Assembly (NCBI GenBank): GCA_003427395.1
Contig: BFEA01000191.1
Span: forward strand, 807,388-831,070
Length of the DNA stretch: 23,683 bases
Origin: Chara braunii
Lineage: Eukaryota > Streptophyta > Charophyceae > Charales > Characeae
Direction of reading: 5' to 3'
The notes under the pieces were generated by a model that was given only the letters and a program-made list of their open reading frames with translations, did not search any database and had not been told where the DNA came from. Numbering within the stretch: position 1 is the stretch's first letter; each line of letters starts with the position of its first letter. Of this stretch, positions 9,890-18,417 are shown one piece after another. The translations under genes were made by a program, and so were the position numbers.

Positions 9890-10362
9890 CCAATAGAATG
9901 AAGTCGGTGGCCGGGCTGCGAGTGGTGGATGCTCTTATCATCATCACTACCAACAAGGGCCGGGTTTTATTAAAACAAAAAAAAGGAATGGCAGTCCAAG
10001 ATAGACAACCGTTAGTGCCTCAAGTGTGGCACCGTGGGGCATGTGATAGCATGACGCCCGTTGATTCGTAACCCAAAAGCGAGAAGCCAGTAGGAGTAGC
10101 GTCTGGTCCTACTGAGTTCAGGGGTTCGGAAAAAGGTAAGGCGCCATATATACCTTTCAACCCCTCGCCCCATTCGGCAGATGATGATTTTTCTTCATCC
10201 CGTTGTCTTGAACACCCTAAGACTGTTTTATGTTTTGTCTCCCTTGATGATTCCCTTAACGAACTCGGTACTGAATTCATCACTCTTAGGAGTTCATGGC
10301 CTAAGAAAGCTAAGTCTAAGGGTGAACTGATGATCGTGAGTATTGAGATTGCACATAAGTGA
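9890..10362 (+). pseudogene. Chromovirus gag C-terminus with zinc knuckle and gag-pro linker
   Basis: The nucleocapsid zinc knuckle packages element RNA. A knuckle is readable at 10016-10060: Cys-Leu-Lys-Cys, then Gly-Thr-Val-Gly-His, then Val-Ile-Ala followed by a TGA stop (10052-10054) and a CGC Arg codon where the fourth zinc ligand should be. A Lys-rich segment precedes it, with TAG just before the first Cys. A TAA lies at 10067-10069. From about 10070 the same frame stays open for about 95 codons (EKPVGVASGPTEF onward) to a TGA at 10361-10363, as a linker into the protease. The fourth metal ligand is missing and three stops interrupt the reading, so the knuckle cannot work. Confidence 0.72.
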
Positions 10363-10363
10363 G

Positions 10364-10645
10364 TAGGTGCTCTATTAGATCCATGATTGACGAGGTCTTA
10401 CATATCAGGGAAGACAATTCGTAAGTTGCATTTGGGAATAAAGGGAAGAAACTTGCCTAGACCTATTACGTCTATGTTGGTTGACAAGAGCACGATCACT
10501 ATCTCTTAATATGTCGATTGTGTAAAATGTTATTTCAGGACAAAGGATGGAAAAAAATTATACATGAGATATCCTTCCTAATTGAGAAGAATCTGCCTTT
10601 CGATATGATTCTGGGAATGGACTGCCATGAGGAAGCCGCCCTATA
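10364..10645 (+). pseudogene. Chromovirus aspartic protease relic
   Basis: Retroelement proteases cleave the Gag-Pol polyprotein. The active-site region reads Ala-Leu-Leu-Asp-Pro, with the catalytic Asp codon at 10378-10380. A TGA (10384-10386) follows where the family has the Gly of Asp-Ser/Thr-Gly. The next residues, LTRSYISGKTIRKLHLGIKG, look like the flap-proximal part. After a further stop (TAA near 10507) and a frame change, FDMILGMDC (about 10600-10625) corresponds to the C-terminal Ile-Leu-Gly-Met-Asp signature. The Gly and later frame losses make it inactive. Its identity is supported by its position between knuckle and RT. Confidence 0.72.
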
Positions 10646-10905
10646 AGTCAGGTTAAAAAAAAAAAAATGTCAAACTGACGAACGAAAAGTCCGAACTTCG
10701 CGGAATAAAAATGTACCATAAGTTTGGATCCGACTCATCATTGTCCTTCTGCTGCATGAGTTATCCAACCTTTAGGTCTGCGGTCTAAAAGAAGAATTTG
10801 GACCAGAATGTGATGATGGTGCTTGTTAAGCAAGCAAGTGAGGGTTCCTGATCCTATCCGCCTTCTATTAATAAATTTTTCAATGAGTATAAAAACTTGC
10901 AGACT
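10646..10905 (+). other. Protease-RT linker, decayed
   Basis: Several stops fall in all + frames. By position it links protease to RT. An A-run lies near 10655-10666. No separate gene is visible. Confidence 0.5.
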
Positions 10906-11770
10906 TAGCCAACGGGAATCACTGAGCGTGCTATCAAGCACACCATTGAGATCATTCCCGGTAGTAAGATCCTTAAGGGTTCCATCTATCGCATGTCTAG
11001 TTGGGAACTTGAGGAACTTAGGAAACAACAACAAGAACTTACTGAGAAAGGATGGATTCGACCCAGCTCATCTCCTTATGGTGCTCTTGTCTTATTCGTG
11101 CCCAAAAAAGAAGGTGAACTTAGACTATGTATTGAATATCGAGGGTCGAATGTCGTCACTGTCAAGAACACGGAACCACTTTCTCACATTGATGGCTTTT
11201 TGGACCAACTGCAGGGATGCTGGTACTCTAGTAAGGTTGATCTCAAGTAAGTGTACCACCAAATCGATGTGGCTCATGAAGATCAACACAAGAAAACCGT
11301 CTGAACCGGGTATGGTCACTACGAGTTTGTGGTTATGCCCTTCGGATTGACTTACGTGGTTTTTTACGCCCCTACAACCTTTCAAAGGTCCATGAATGAG
11401 TTGTTCCGTCAATGGTTAGACCATTTCGTAATCGTCTATCTCGATGATATCCTCGTGTACAACAAAACACTTGAGGATCACGAGAAATGTCTACAAATGG
11501 TTCTTCAGAAGTTGCATGAAGGCAACTTCAAACTGAATCCTAAGAAGTCCGAGTTTGCTAAGCCTGAAGTGCTATACTTAGGGCATATAGTGAACGAAGA
11601 GGGACTAAGGTCCGAAAAGAAGAAGATAACAATAATTAGAGATTGACCCCAACCTAAGACTGTCACTGAACTAAGGTCTTTTCTAGGACTCGCCAATTAC
11701 TATAGGAAGTTTGTAAGAAACTTCTCCTTAATAGCTACGTCTATGAGAAGGCTACTGGAGAAAGAAAATG
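10906..11770 (+). pseudogene. Chromovirus reverse transcriptase
   Basis: From 10993 to about 11770 the RT lies in one frame, interrupted by only three stops: TAA 11248-11250, TGA near 11302 and TGA 11644-11646. Motifs in order are SSWELEELRKQQQEL, GWIRPSSSPYGALVLFVPKK, LRLCIEYRGSNVVTV, KVDLK, YEFVVMPFGLT and VYLDDILVY. The catalytic YLDD box is intact at about 11437-11463. FKLNPKKSEFAKPEVLYLGHIV and ELRSFLGLANYYRKFVRNF follow. This is the standard Ty3/gypsy RT series, and the catalytic residues survive although the frame does not. A short upstream part (10906-10992) is in a different frame. In active form it made element cDNA in the virus-like particle. Confidence 0.93.
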
Positions 11771-12239
11771 TCCTCATTCAAACGATTGAAGTATATTCTC
11801 ACTCACTACCCTGTTTTAAAGATTGTTGATCATTCTCTCCCTTTCATTGTCACGACTGACGCAAGTCAGTATTGGATTGGGGTTGTACTGCAGCAGAACG
11901 ACGGTAAGGGATATATACCTATTGAGTTTATGTCAAGGAGACTTCCATCAAAAAAAGTGGCAAACTCCACCGACGAAAGAGAATCGTATGCCTTGGTTGT
12001 TGCACCAGACACTGGAAACACTACTTGTTAGGGAGACACTTCACGGTCTATTCAGATCACTCTACTTTGAATGGATAAAAACTCAACCAATACTCTCTGA
12101 TAAGTTAGTAAGATGGTCCGCTTTTATTGATACCTTTGATTTTGAGTTGAAAACAATCAAAGGAAAGTCTAATGTTGTTGCAGATGCTTTGCCTAGGCGT
12201 GAAGACTTTTTGGCACCATTGTCTCTTACCTCGATATAA
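11771..12239 (+). pseudogene. Chromovirus RNase H
   Basis: RNase H removes the RNA strand during cDNA synthesis. The domain is spread over three frames. FIVTTDASQYWIGVVLQQ (first acidic residue) and TDERESYALV (second) lie in the frame 11768-12031. A VYSDHST segment (third) is in another frame near 12040-12060. RWSAFIDTFDFELKTIKGK and NVVADALPR (last acidic residue, about 12172-12198) lie in the frame ending at 12239. All four acidic positions can be found, but two frameshifts near 12005-12070 disrupt the protein. It follows RT directly, as in all Ty3/gypsy elements. Confidence 0.87.
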
Positions 12240-13290
12240 GGAATGAACTTAAATAACAAATACATAAGAGTTATGTAAACGGTTCTATCAGGAGTCCTAT
12301 CATAAGGACCCTACAAAAAAACCCTGAACTATTCCCTGAAAATCGAATGACTGATCGCATACTTTTCTTTGTAGATAAAACCGAAGAAAAACTATGTATT
12401 CCTTGCCAAGAACAAATCAAAAGTCTAATTATTAGGGAATTTCATGATGATGAGGAAAACTTTGGTTTCAAGAAGATGAATATCGATGTTAGAGAACCCT
12501 TTGAATGGAAAGGAATGAAAACGGATGTACTAACCAATGTGCGAACTTGTCTTGTGTGTCAGAGAAACAAACCCTCACATGAGAATCCCTTGGGACCACT
12601 GCGACTACTACCTATTCCAATCTCAAGAGACTTCATGAGTCTTACGAAGAGCCGAAATGACAAAAATCAGGTAATGGTCATCGTAGATAGATTCTCGAAA
12701 TATGTTAGGTTCATTCCTTTGCCAGCCGAAGCTAAGACTGAAGTTGTCATCCAAAAATTTCAGATGCGATTGGTATCGTATGTCCGACCCGATCAAATAG
12801 ATTAGGATGAAAACTTACCAAGATTGTTAGTGCCTATAATAACAGTGTACATACTGTTACAGAAAGAACGCCTAATACACTGCATAAATGTTGGAAGCTT
12901 AGACGTCCGATTGATGCATTAACAAGGGGCCAAATTCAAAGGCTACCCCCAGGAACTCGTGAATTTGTAGTTTGTATGAAGAAGACATCAAAAGGTTAAG
13001 GAAAACATACAAAAAAAACAGCTACAAATGATTGAGCAGGTCAATAAACATCAGAGGCCTTCACAATTTTGAAGAAGATTTTGTCTGGGTTAAGTCTAAA
13101 GAGTTTTCCCTAGAAGAAAATGTGTCTCAAAACCTACTGCCTGTCTACGATGGACCCTGGGAAGTTCTCAAGGTGATTGGGGATGCAGATGGACCTTCCT
13201 ACTAAATAGATGTACCCCCACACCTAAGGACCTATCCTGTCTTCCACGCGGCTAAACTGCTACCGTATGTAGAAGGAGAATTTTCCTAAC
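12240..13290 (+). pseudogene. Chromovirus integrase with internal deletion
   Basis: Integrase inserts the cDNA. The zinc-binding N-terminus is at about 12428-12570: EFHDDEENFGFKKM retains the first His, but the second His position is not His, while CLVCQRNK keeps both Cys. The core starts with RDFMSLTKS (first catalytic Asp) and VDRFSKYVRFIPLPAEAKT (to about 12740). After a stop at 12803-12805 the reading jumps to NNSVHTVTERTP (12836-12870), which belongs near the end of the core. The stretch that should carry the second Asp and the Glu is missing. The C-terminus is recognisable in mixed frames: DFVWVKSKEFSLEENV, YDGPWEVL and HLRTYPVFHAAKLLPY (about 13080-13270), a GPF/Y-type module. The deletion alone would abolish activity. 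Confidence 0.85.
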
Positions 13291-13299
13291 ATACCATCT

Positions 13300-13510
13300 A
13301 TGTTCCCACCCTCCATGAATGGAGGATATGAAGTTGAAAAGATTCTGGAACATGACTACTTCTCTACAACTGCCAGAGGAAGACCGCAAAAGCATTAAAA
13401 AGTATAGTTCAAGTCTCAACCTCCGTCTGAAGCTAGATGGTGCAGTAAGAAGGAATTGTTACCTACTGATCCTGATATTGTTGCTGCATATGAACGCGGG
13501 TTAAGAGAAG
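13300..13510 (+). pseudogene. Chromodomain-like C-terminal tail of integrase
   Basis: After the GPF/Y module the sequence reads YEVEKILEHDYFSTTARGR (about 13326-13385). It then changes frame and ends with SEARWCSKKELLPTDPDIVA and an AYERGLRED tail (to about 13510). Chromoviruses carry a chromodomain here that can direct insertion to chromatin marks. The opening YEVEKIL and the Trp followed by an acidic/Leu-rich helix fit this fold, but the middle aromatic residue is uncertain because the frame breaks there. It ends about 45 bp before the LTR. Confidence 0.7.
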
Positions 13511-13800
13511 ATAAATGTGTTTTCGGCGATGAAACTTGAGAATTGGCCCGACAGGAATGCAATCACTTGTTCAGTATGCATCGTTGAATGGTTAAGGGGC
13601 CCACACGCTGTGACCCCGACTTTTGGCCGAGAGGCCGAAGGGGTAGAAGGCCCCTTCGAAATAGCCCTAGGGCATGGATGCCCCTGAGGTCTTACAGTCA
13701 AAGTCAAGACGGACCCAACCTGGGGCGCCGGTCAGACACACTCACTTGTTTGTATGCAGGTATCAAGACAACATCAAGACCAAGTGGAATTCTGCAACTG

Positions 13801-13808
13801 TATATAAT
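13801..13808 (+). promoter_or_regulatory. Possible LTR TATA box
   Basis: Tatataat lies about 243 bp into the LTR. The other LTR has gtatacaatcc at the same place, so the site is not conserved between copies. Assignment is by position and sequence only. Confidence 0.35.
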
Positions 13809-13939
13809 CCAGGCCCTCGGTTGTGAGTAAATCTGAGCCATCGTGGGTGGGAGACCTGAGTCCAGTCTGCCAGTCTGCCACGTCAAACACTACATAAGGC
13901 TTGCTCTCCAGGGAGTCAACATTCAGTCTTGCTATGCTG

Positions 13940-14016
13940 CCTTGCTGCTGGGTTGACGGTGGCTTGACGCTGGCTGGATGTTGGCTTGACACTTGCTGGA
14001 CGCTGGTTGTGCGCTG
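13940..14016 (+). repeat. 11-bp minisatellite within the + LTR
   Basis: Seven imperfect 11-bp units, including ggttgacggtg, gcttgacgctg, gctggatgttg, gcttgacactt and gctggacgctg. The same array lies in the other LTR (21412-21488) with a slightly different order of units. Confidence 0.85.
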
Positions 14017-14347
14017 GCACTGTTGACGACGACGCAGGACTAAGGCGACATGCTGGCGCTATCTCTGTCGAGCGCCAGCCTCTGCTGATGTGGCATTGGT
14101 CATGCTGTCTACACTGGGTGATTGGTCGTGACAACGAGGGAGATCGGGATCTGTGGATGATTGATCGGGATCGGGATACTTACCTGAGGTTGACGTCGAT
14201 ACTGTGTGCCGCTGATTGTCTTCATTGTCTTTACGAGAGAATAGTGCTACGTGACACTTCAATGTGACTAGAACTTGTCAGACTCGTTACTTGGTACTGT
14301 TTGCTGATGTGGAGGCGAGGGGAAGCCCGAAGAAGGAGTGGGAAATG

Positions 14348-14482
14348 CTGGACTACTCTTTTGGTGGTCATTGATGATTACTATCTCTTCCACCCTCATA
14401 GTTGTTTATTCCCCCTCCACTCTCTTCGTCTACTGGTAACGAGACATTGTATCAGAGGTCACATTCATGATTACTGGAGACA
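14348..14482. other. Spacer between the + LTR and the - strand reverse transcriptase
   Basis: It shows no similarity to the sequence following the other LTR. A PBS-like ttgtatcagagg lies at about 14446-14457 but is unsupported by context. No gene is seen. Confidence 0.4.
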
Positions 14483-15762
14483 TTATCCAGATCTGAGTTG
14501 TCTTGCATTTTGACGTCTGACGAGTATCTTCCAGTCTGGGTTCATTACATGAACAAGGGCATTATCAAAATAAGAATCAGGAAAATTCCTACGTCTAAGC
14601 TCTAATTTCGGGCTAAAAAGAAAAAGGGTCTTTGGACCTGAGAGTGTGACCGTAGCATATGCTCTGTGGACACATGAAGAAATAAAACCAATTCGGAATC
14701 TCTCTTGCTTGCTACAGAAAGAATTAAAGCCCGACAAATTCTGAAAGGTTAAACTACCAACATCAACTAGACATTCTTGATTGTTGTGCAATGTCTGGCA
14801 ATACGCTTTGGAAGGTGCAGGGTGTCTCTCGATGTGAAGTCGGCAACCCAAATACGGCCAGCCATCTGTACAACTCATTTTCTCCAGGATCAGATGTCTA
14901 TCGTAGCAACCTATTTCATACTTCTAAAAAATAAGTTCCGCCCTTCTCACCAAAAACCTATCATTCAATCTACTCTTCACAAACAACGAAACACCGTCAA
15001 TCATCCTACAGCCCCTCGCCAACTTTGCATCGTTACCCAGTCCTTGTAGAAAGCAGTACTCATTGCACATGCACATCAAGCAAGCGAGAGTCGGGCTGGA
15101 GGATTTTCCCATCGGTATTCCTAACTGTTGCTTAACCACCATTCTCATTGCCATAGTGTATGTGTTACCTAAATCATAAGAAATAAAACGAATTAACAGG
15201 GAAAACCTCACAGATTTACAACCAACTTAGCCAAATGCAACTCTGCAAAGACGAATCCGTTTCCTTGAAGCACAATACAAAAATTTGAAAATACCTTGCT
15301 CTTCAAACAAACTGACAGCCGACTCGACTGCCTTGACGATGGCGGGATGTGGAAGCTGACAAAACATCTCTTTCACATCGTAGTTGCGGCCCATAATCTC
15401 GTCACCCGAATGAATGCCTTTATTAACCATGTCGAGAAACGACGGTAGTGAATGGGTGCAACACAAGTTAAAATGGCTAAGCTTCGAAATCCTCCTAATC
15501 ATCTCATTAACAACCACTGCCTTCAAGTTGATGAAACAAGATTCTGCAACCACTGCCCCCCACATGCAAAAAACCTGACACGCCTTTTGGAAAGTCGCGC
15601 CATGCTGGAATCGCCTTTTCAAAGTGGCCAAACATTTTTCACCCAGTTGAAATTCGATCTTGATTGAACTGCACGTACCCCATGAAAAAGAATTGGCCAT
15701 TTGATGATTGATGAATATCATCCTTGTGCAGGGGCCTTTGCACTGGAAGCCATAACCCTACA
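14483..15762 (-). pseudogene. Penelope-like or related unusual reverse transcriptase
   Basis: Read on the - strand, one frame runs from 15721 (and upstream to about 15762) to 14483 with only two internal stops: TAA 15229-15227 and TAG 14926-14924. Visible motifs in order are KGPCTRM just before the first Met, NYDVKEMFCQLPHPAI (motif A; Asp codon 15379-15377), LGIPMGKSSSPTLA (motif B, about 15124-15083), GCRMIDGVSLF (motif C; Asp 14998-14996 followed by Gly), a downstream YDRHLILEKMS and WPYLGCRL segment (about 14860-14837), and ERFRIGF with a LELRRRNFPDSYFDNAL tail. The DVK and IPMG forms fit Penelope-like and related retroelement RTs rather than L1, gypsy or copia. The second catalytic Asp of motif C is Gly. 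No GIY-YIG endonuclease is seen. The upstream end stops at a possible LTR start at 15764. Confidence 0.65.
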
Positions 15763-15763
15763 C

Positions 15764-16585
15764 TGTGACACCCAAACCTCACGCCCAGCGTGACTTCCTG
15801 ATTGGAGTGTGTGTGGGCCTGAAAGTGCGAAAAGGGGTTGTGCCAAGGATTTTAGGAAAGTGGGGGTGGAGTCCCAAGTCGGAACTGAGATCTCTTGTGG
15901 CAAGCTCCGGGATACGAATGCAGGAGGGTAGGCGTGGATAGGAGTTATGTTTGGCTTCAGGGGACAGAGCTACCGCCTCCGTTGGTTCGTTCGGGTTGGG
16001 GTCGTATATGGTGCACTATCGGGACGCTATCAGTATCCCACTGATTAGTCACCTGCCGACGTCGAACGTCGCAAGTCTCCGAATCCAACGTGGCTGGCCT
16101 CAATCGAAGATTGTGTGCTCGTCGTTCTCCCTCCGAACGAGTTCGCCAGATGAAGCAGGAGGCTCGATACTCTTGGTCCCGTAAACACTCTAAGCAGAGG
16201 GGTTGGGGCCAATAAGGAGCGATTGCGAACCAGGGGACGATGGTTAGGGAGTGGTAGGGTAAGATGCAGTGATAGGGAGGGAATTTGGTCCCTAAGATAA
16301 TGATTCCGTGCTCCGTGAGGACGTAACACGTGTAAGGGCTAGAGTACCAGGGGAGATGGGGGTTACGTCCCAAGGCCTGGTCGAGGTCCCACTCACAAAT
16401 ACGTTTGTTCCCCGTCAAGTAGGGAAATTCCGGAGGTTCCGCCTAGGGTTGTGCAAACAAAAAAGAGTGCTCCCAATATTCCTGGAATTCCCGATCCCTT
16501 AAACACTTGCGGTCAGTGACACGAAAGGGAACGTCGAAATTCATGTTGTAGGTCAGGGTGGAGCACCAGCCATTCGGGAAATTAG
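15764..16585. other. Unassigned; possible LTR or other element starting TGTGACACCC
   Basis: Where the reverse transcriptase reading ends, TGTGACACCC appears (15764-15773), followed by a small hairpin tcacgc/gcgtga (about 15779-15793). Plant LTRs often start with TG followed by ACACCC-like sequence, so this may be the edge of an inserted element. Its other end is not recognisable. The longest frame (153 codons, - strand, 15957-16418) has no known motif, and an overlapping - frame and a short + frame (16308-16502) are equally featureless. Confidence 0.35.
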
Positions 16586-16669
16586 TCGAGTTCAGGTAAC
16601 GCAGACACGTGTAGGCAGCGATCGTCTTTGGTCGAGCCTACACGTGCGTGCACGGGACCTGAACTTCGA
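16586..16669. repeat. Long imperfect hairpin with G-box arms
   Basis: The left arm 16586-16616 (tcgagttcaggt ... cacgtgtaggc) pairs with the right arm 16636-16669 (gcctacacgtg ... acctgaacttcga) around a 19-nt loop. The inner 11 bp and an outer block of about 9 bp pair perfectly; a few unpaired bases separate them. Each arm contains CACGTG. It could be an element end, a small-RNA precursor or a regulatory palindrome. Confidence 0.75.
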
Positions 16670-17222
16670 TCAGATGGGTGAAAGCCAGCGAATCGCGAGA
16701 TGGATCATCCTATAGTGAGACAGTCATCTAATCGTCTAGCATGCTTACTTAATTCATACACAAACAGAATCACACCTATCATCCATGCATCTAGCTTACA
16801 TACAAACAGAAAGGATCGAGGATCTTGCAACAATTCTTTGGCCAATCAGCCCAGAGATCACACAGAGCTCGATCGTCGGGAACCAATCAATCAGATTTGC
16901 CGATTCAAAAAGACGGAGACGGGGAGTGGGGAAAACAATCCACATCTCAGTCTCCGAAGAAAAGAAGGCAGGAAGACGAAAAATCTGAGATGCCGATAAA
17001 AAAAAGGACAAGGAGTAGAAGGATGGAAGAGAAACATCACCGCAACACATCCCGTCTCTCTCTCTCTCTCTTTCTCTCTCCACAACATCTTGATGTGGGC
17101 AGTCCGTCGCCTCGCACCCACACAGAGTTGTCACCCCGCTTAGTCCGAACATGCCATCCAGGTTCGCCCGTGTGCCACAGTCCGTCGCGGCCCCACGTCA
17201 ACGTCGGATCGCCCAACTCTCT
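16670..17222. other. Unassigned, with short (CT)n stretch
   Basis: A + strand frame (16825-17271, 148 codons) is rich in Arg, Ser and Lys and is overlapped by - strand frames of similar length. None has a known motif. A short interrupted CT repeat occurs at about 17056-17081. If the - strand promoter-like signals upstream are real, this would be transcribed intron or leader, but that is not shown. Confidence 0.4.
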
Positions 17223-17231
17223 ACTCACCTT
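17223..17231 (-). promoter_or_regulatory. Candidate splice donor (AAG|GTGAGT)
   Basis: On the - strand the sequence reads AAGGTGAGT, a strong plant-type 5' splice site. It lies about 85 bp downstream of a TATA-like box on the same strand (17312-17319). Such sites occur by chance, so it counts only together with the TATA. Confidence 0.3.
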
Positions 17232-17311
17232 CCAAATCTCGCCCGTTAGTCGATCCTCTCGACTGCGCTAACTCCTAGAATTCTTAGAGAGGGAGTTAAT
17301 CGCGCTTGCGA

Positions 17312-17329
17312 AATTTATAGCATGCATGC
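17312..17329 (-). promoter_or_regulatory. Candidate promoter: TATA box with RY motif
   Basis: On the - strand gcatgcatgc (RY-type CATGCATG, 17320-17329) is followed directly by tataaatt (17312-17319). A transcription start would be expected near 17285, followed by a short leader and the splice donor at 17223-17231. No coding exon downstream could be recognised. Confidence 0.35.
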
Positions 17330-17663
17330 TTGCGCGAGATACCCAGGGTTGTGCCTAAGTGGAAAAAGAAGGACGAGGAAGGAAGTGCCTACGTCTGCAT
17401 GGCCAGGCCACGGCGTGGGGGACGTAGCCCTAGTCCACACATCGATCCAGTCATGCAAGCATTCCAGCCAATTAGGACAGAGGAAGAAGTACGAGCGCAC
17501 ATGGATGCCACAAAAGATATCAAGAACAGGAGGATTATGGTTGCAATTATGCCCGCGAAAACACGCAAGGATGAAGGCGCTGAAAAGTCAGAACACAAAT
17601 CCTGACACGGCAAGGCGTGCGCAAGCAAGAAGCGCCGTGCAACAGAAATTGAGACGCGCCTAA
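17330..17663 (+). other. Overlapping open frames of unknown meaning
   Basis: Two overlapping + frames (17330-17605, 91 codons, and 17322-17663, 113 codons) and a - frame (17389-17628, 79 codons) cover the same DNA. The 91-codon product is basic (KWKKKDEEG near its start) and has no motif I know. With three open frames on two strands, low stop density is the likely reason, not a gene. Confidence 0.25.
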
Positions 17664-18417
17664 ATTCCTAATCTAATTCCTAATTGCAAAAAGGAAATTT
17701 CGAACGAAGCAAATTCCGAGAGCCCACGGGCAATTTCCCCTCATCATTTTGGCAAAATAAGGGATTGAGCACCATCACTCCCCCTTGTGATTTGCTGAGA
17801 TTGTGAGGGGGAGACATATTACTGGCTGGGCGAAGAAAGACAAACGTCCCCATAGTGGAAGTACTGGGTGTTGTCTGTCCTAAGTTCCCCCTTTCCACTA
17901 TTGCTTTCTCCTTCGAAGAGGGGGGGGCTGAGTCACACTCCGAATTAAGACTTTCCTTCCATTCCCTTTGTTCCTCTGAGGTAAGGACTTCGCCCTCCAT
18001 CGAAGACGAGATCTCCATTGCTTTCTTGTGACATTTTTCCTATTTTTGACGAGCCGCCAACACTGTTTTCACAGGGGTATGAACCTGGCGTGAAACAATG
18101 TGACACATCGCCCCTCTAAACATTAACGTTGAATCGACCATCTTGCGACTACGCTGACAGTGAACTATTCTCGGCATCGTGACCAACAGTGATCAAATAA
18201 ATAAATAAAAATTGGCTACTATATCACGCTAGCCGATCGGCCTTTTGCCCAGTCAATTAATGTTATTAATTATTAGTATTGAAAATTAATTATTAATTCG
18301 TTCTCATAATTACTTTCACAAAGGACTAGATGTGTAATACTATTAATCAGAGGGTCTGAGATAAGCAAATGGCCTGGTCGAGAGTTTGAAGGGAAGAGGG
18401 ATTGTCACCGACAATTC
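17664..18417. other. Unassigned sequence with AT-rich part
   Basis: A 112-codon - strand frame (17680-18018) starts MEISSSMEGEVLTSEEQREW and is Ser/Glu-rich, without a recognisable domain. From about 18190 to 18320 the DNA is AT-rich, with aataaataaataaa and several overlapping ttaatta/taattaa palindromes (18255-18300). No gene can be supported. Confidence 0.35.

Larger units (their letters stand above)
9877..14347 (+). mobile_element. Ty3/gypsy chromovirus, 3' part (gag end, pol, LTR)
   Basis: Zinc knuckle, protease, RT, RNase H, integrase, a chromodomain-like tail and an LTR follow in the canonical Ty3/gypsy order with integrase last, which separates it from Ty1/copia. There is no LTR and no main gag upstream on this strand. 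These parts occur instead in inverted orientation at 18975-21885. Each domain has stops or frameshifts. Confidence 0.85.
13555..14347 (+). repeat. Chromovirus LTR, + strand copy (3' LTR of the pol fragment)
   Basis: This 793-bp segment matches the reverse complement of 21081-21888 from end to end. A 165-bp stretch aligned by eye has about 16 mismatches (about 90% identity). It starts 45 bp after the integrase tail, with TG at 13558-13559; similarity stops sharply at 14347. It contains a GC-rich inverted repeat (aaggggcc at 13594-13601 with ggcccctt at 13649-13656), a TATA-like tatataat (13801-13808) and an 11-bp minisatellite. The terminal CA is not evident, so the last bases of the LTR may be diverged. 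LTRs provide promoter and polyadenylation signals. Confidence 0.85.

Noticed and set aside
14446-14457. Primer-binding-site-like ttgtatcagagg after the + LTR
   Set aside because: It resembles an initiator-tRNA PBS, but it would belong behind a 5' LTR. No leader or gag follows, and the other LTR has no equivalent convincing site.
15957-16418. 153-codon - strand frame
   Set aside because: No recognisable motif, and another - frame of 94 codons overlaps it. It may be chance in GC-richer DNA.
16825-17271. 148-codon + strand frame rich in Ser, Arg and Lys
   Set aside because: Similar-sized frames overlap on the other strand, part of it encodes a CT repeat, and no domain is visible.
15834-17355. 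Three occurrences of agggttgtgc or a close variant (near 15836, 16445 and 17346)
   Set aside because: The match is only 9-10 bp and flanks do not align, so it is not evidence of a repeat unit or LTR pair.
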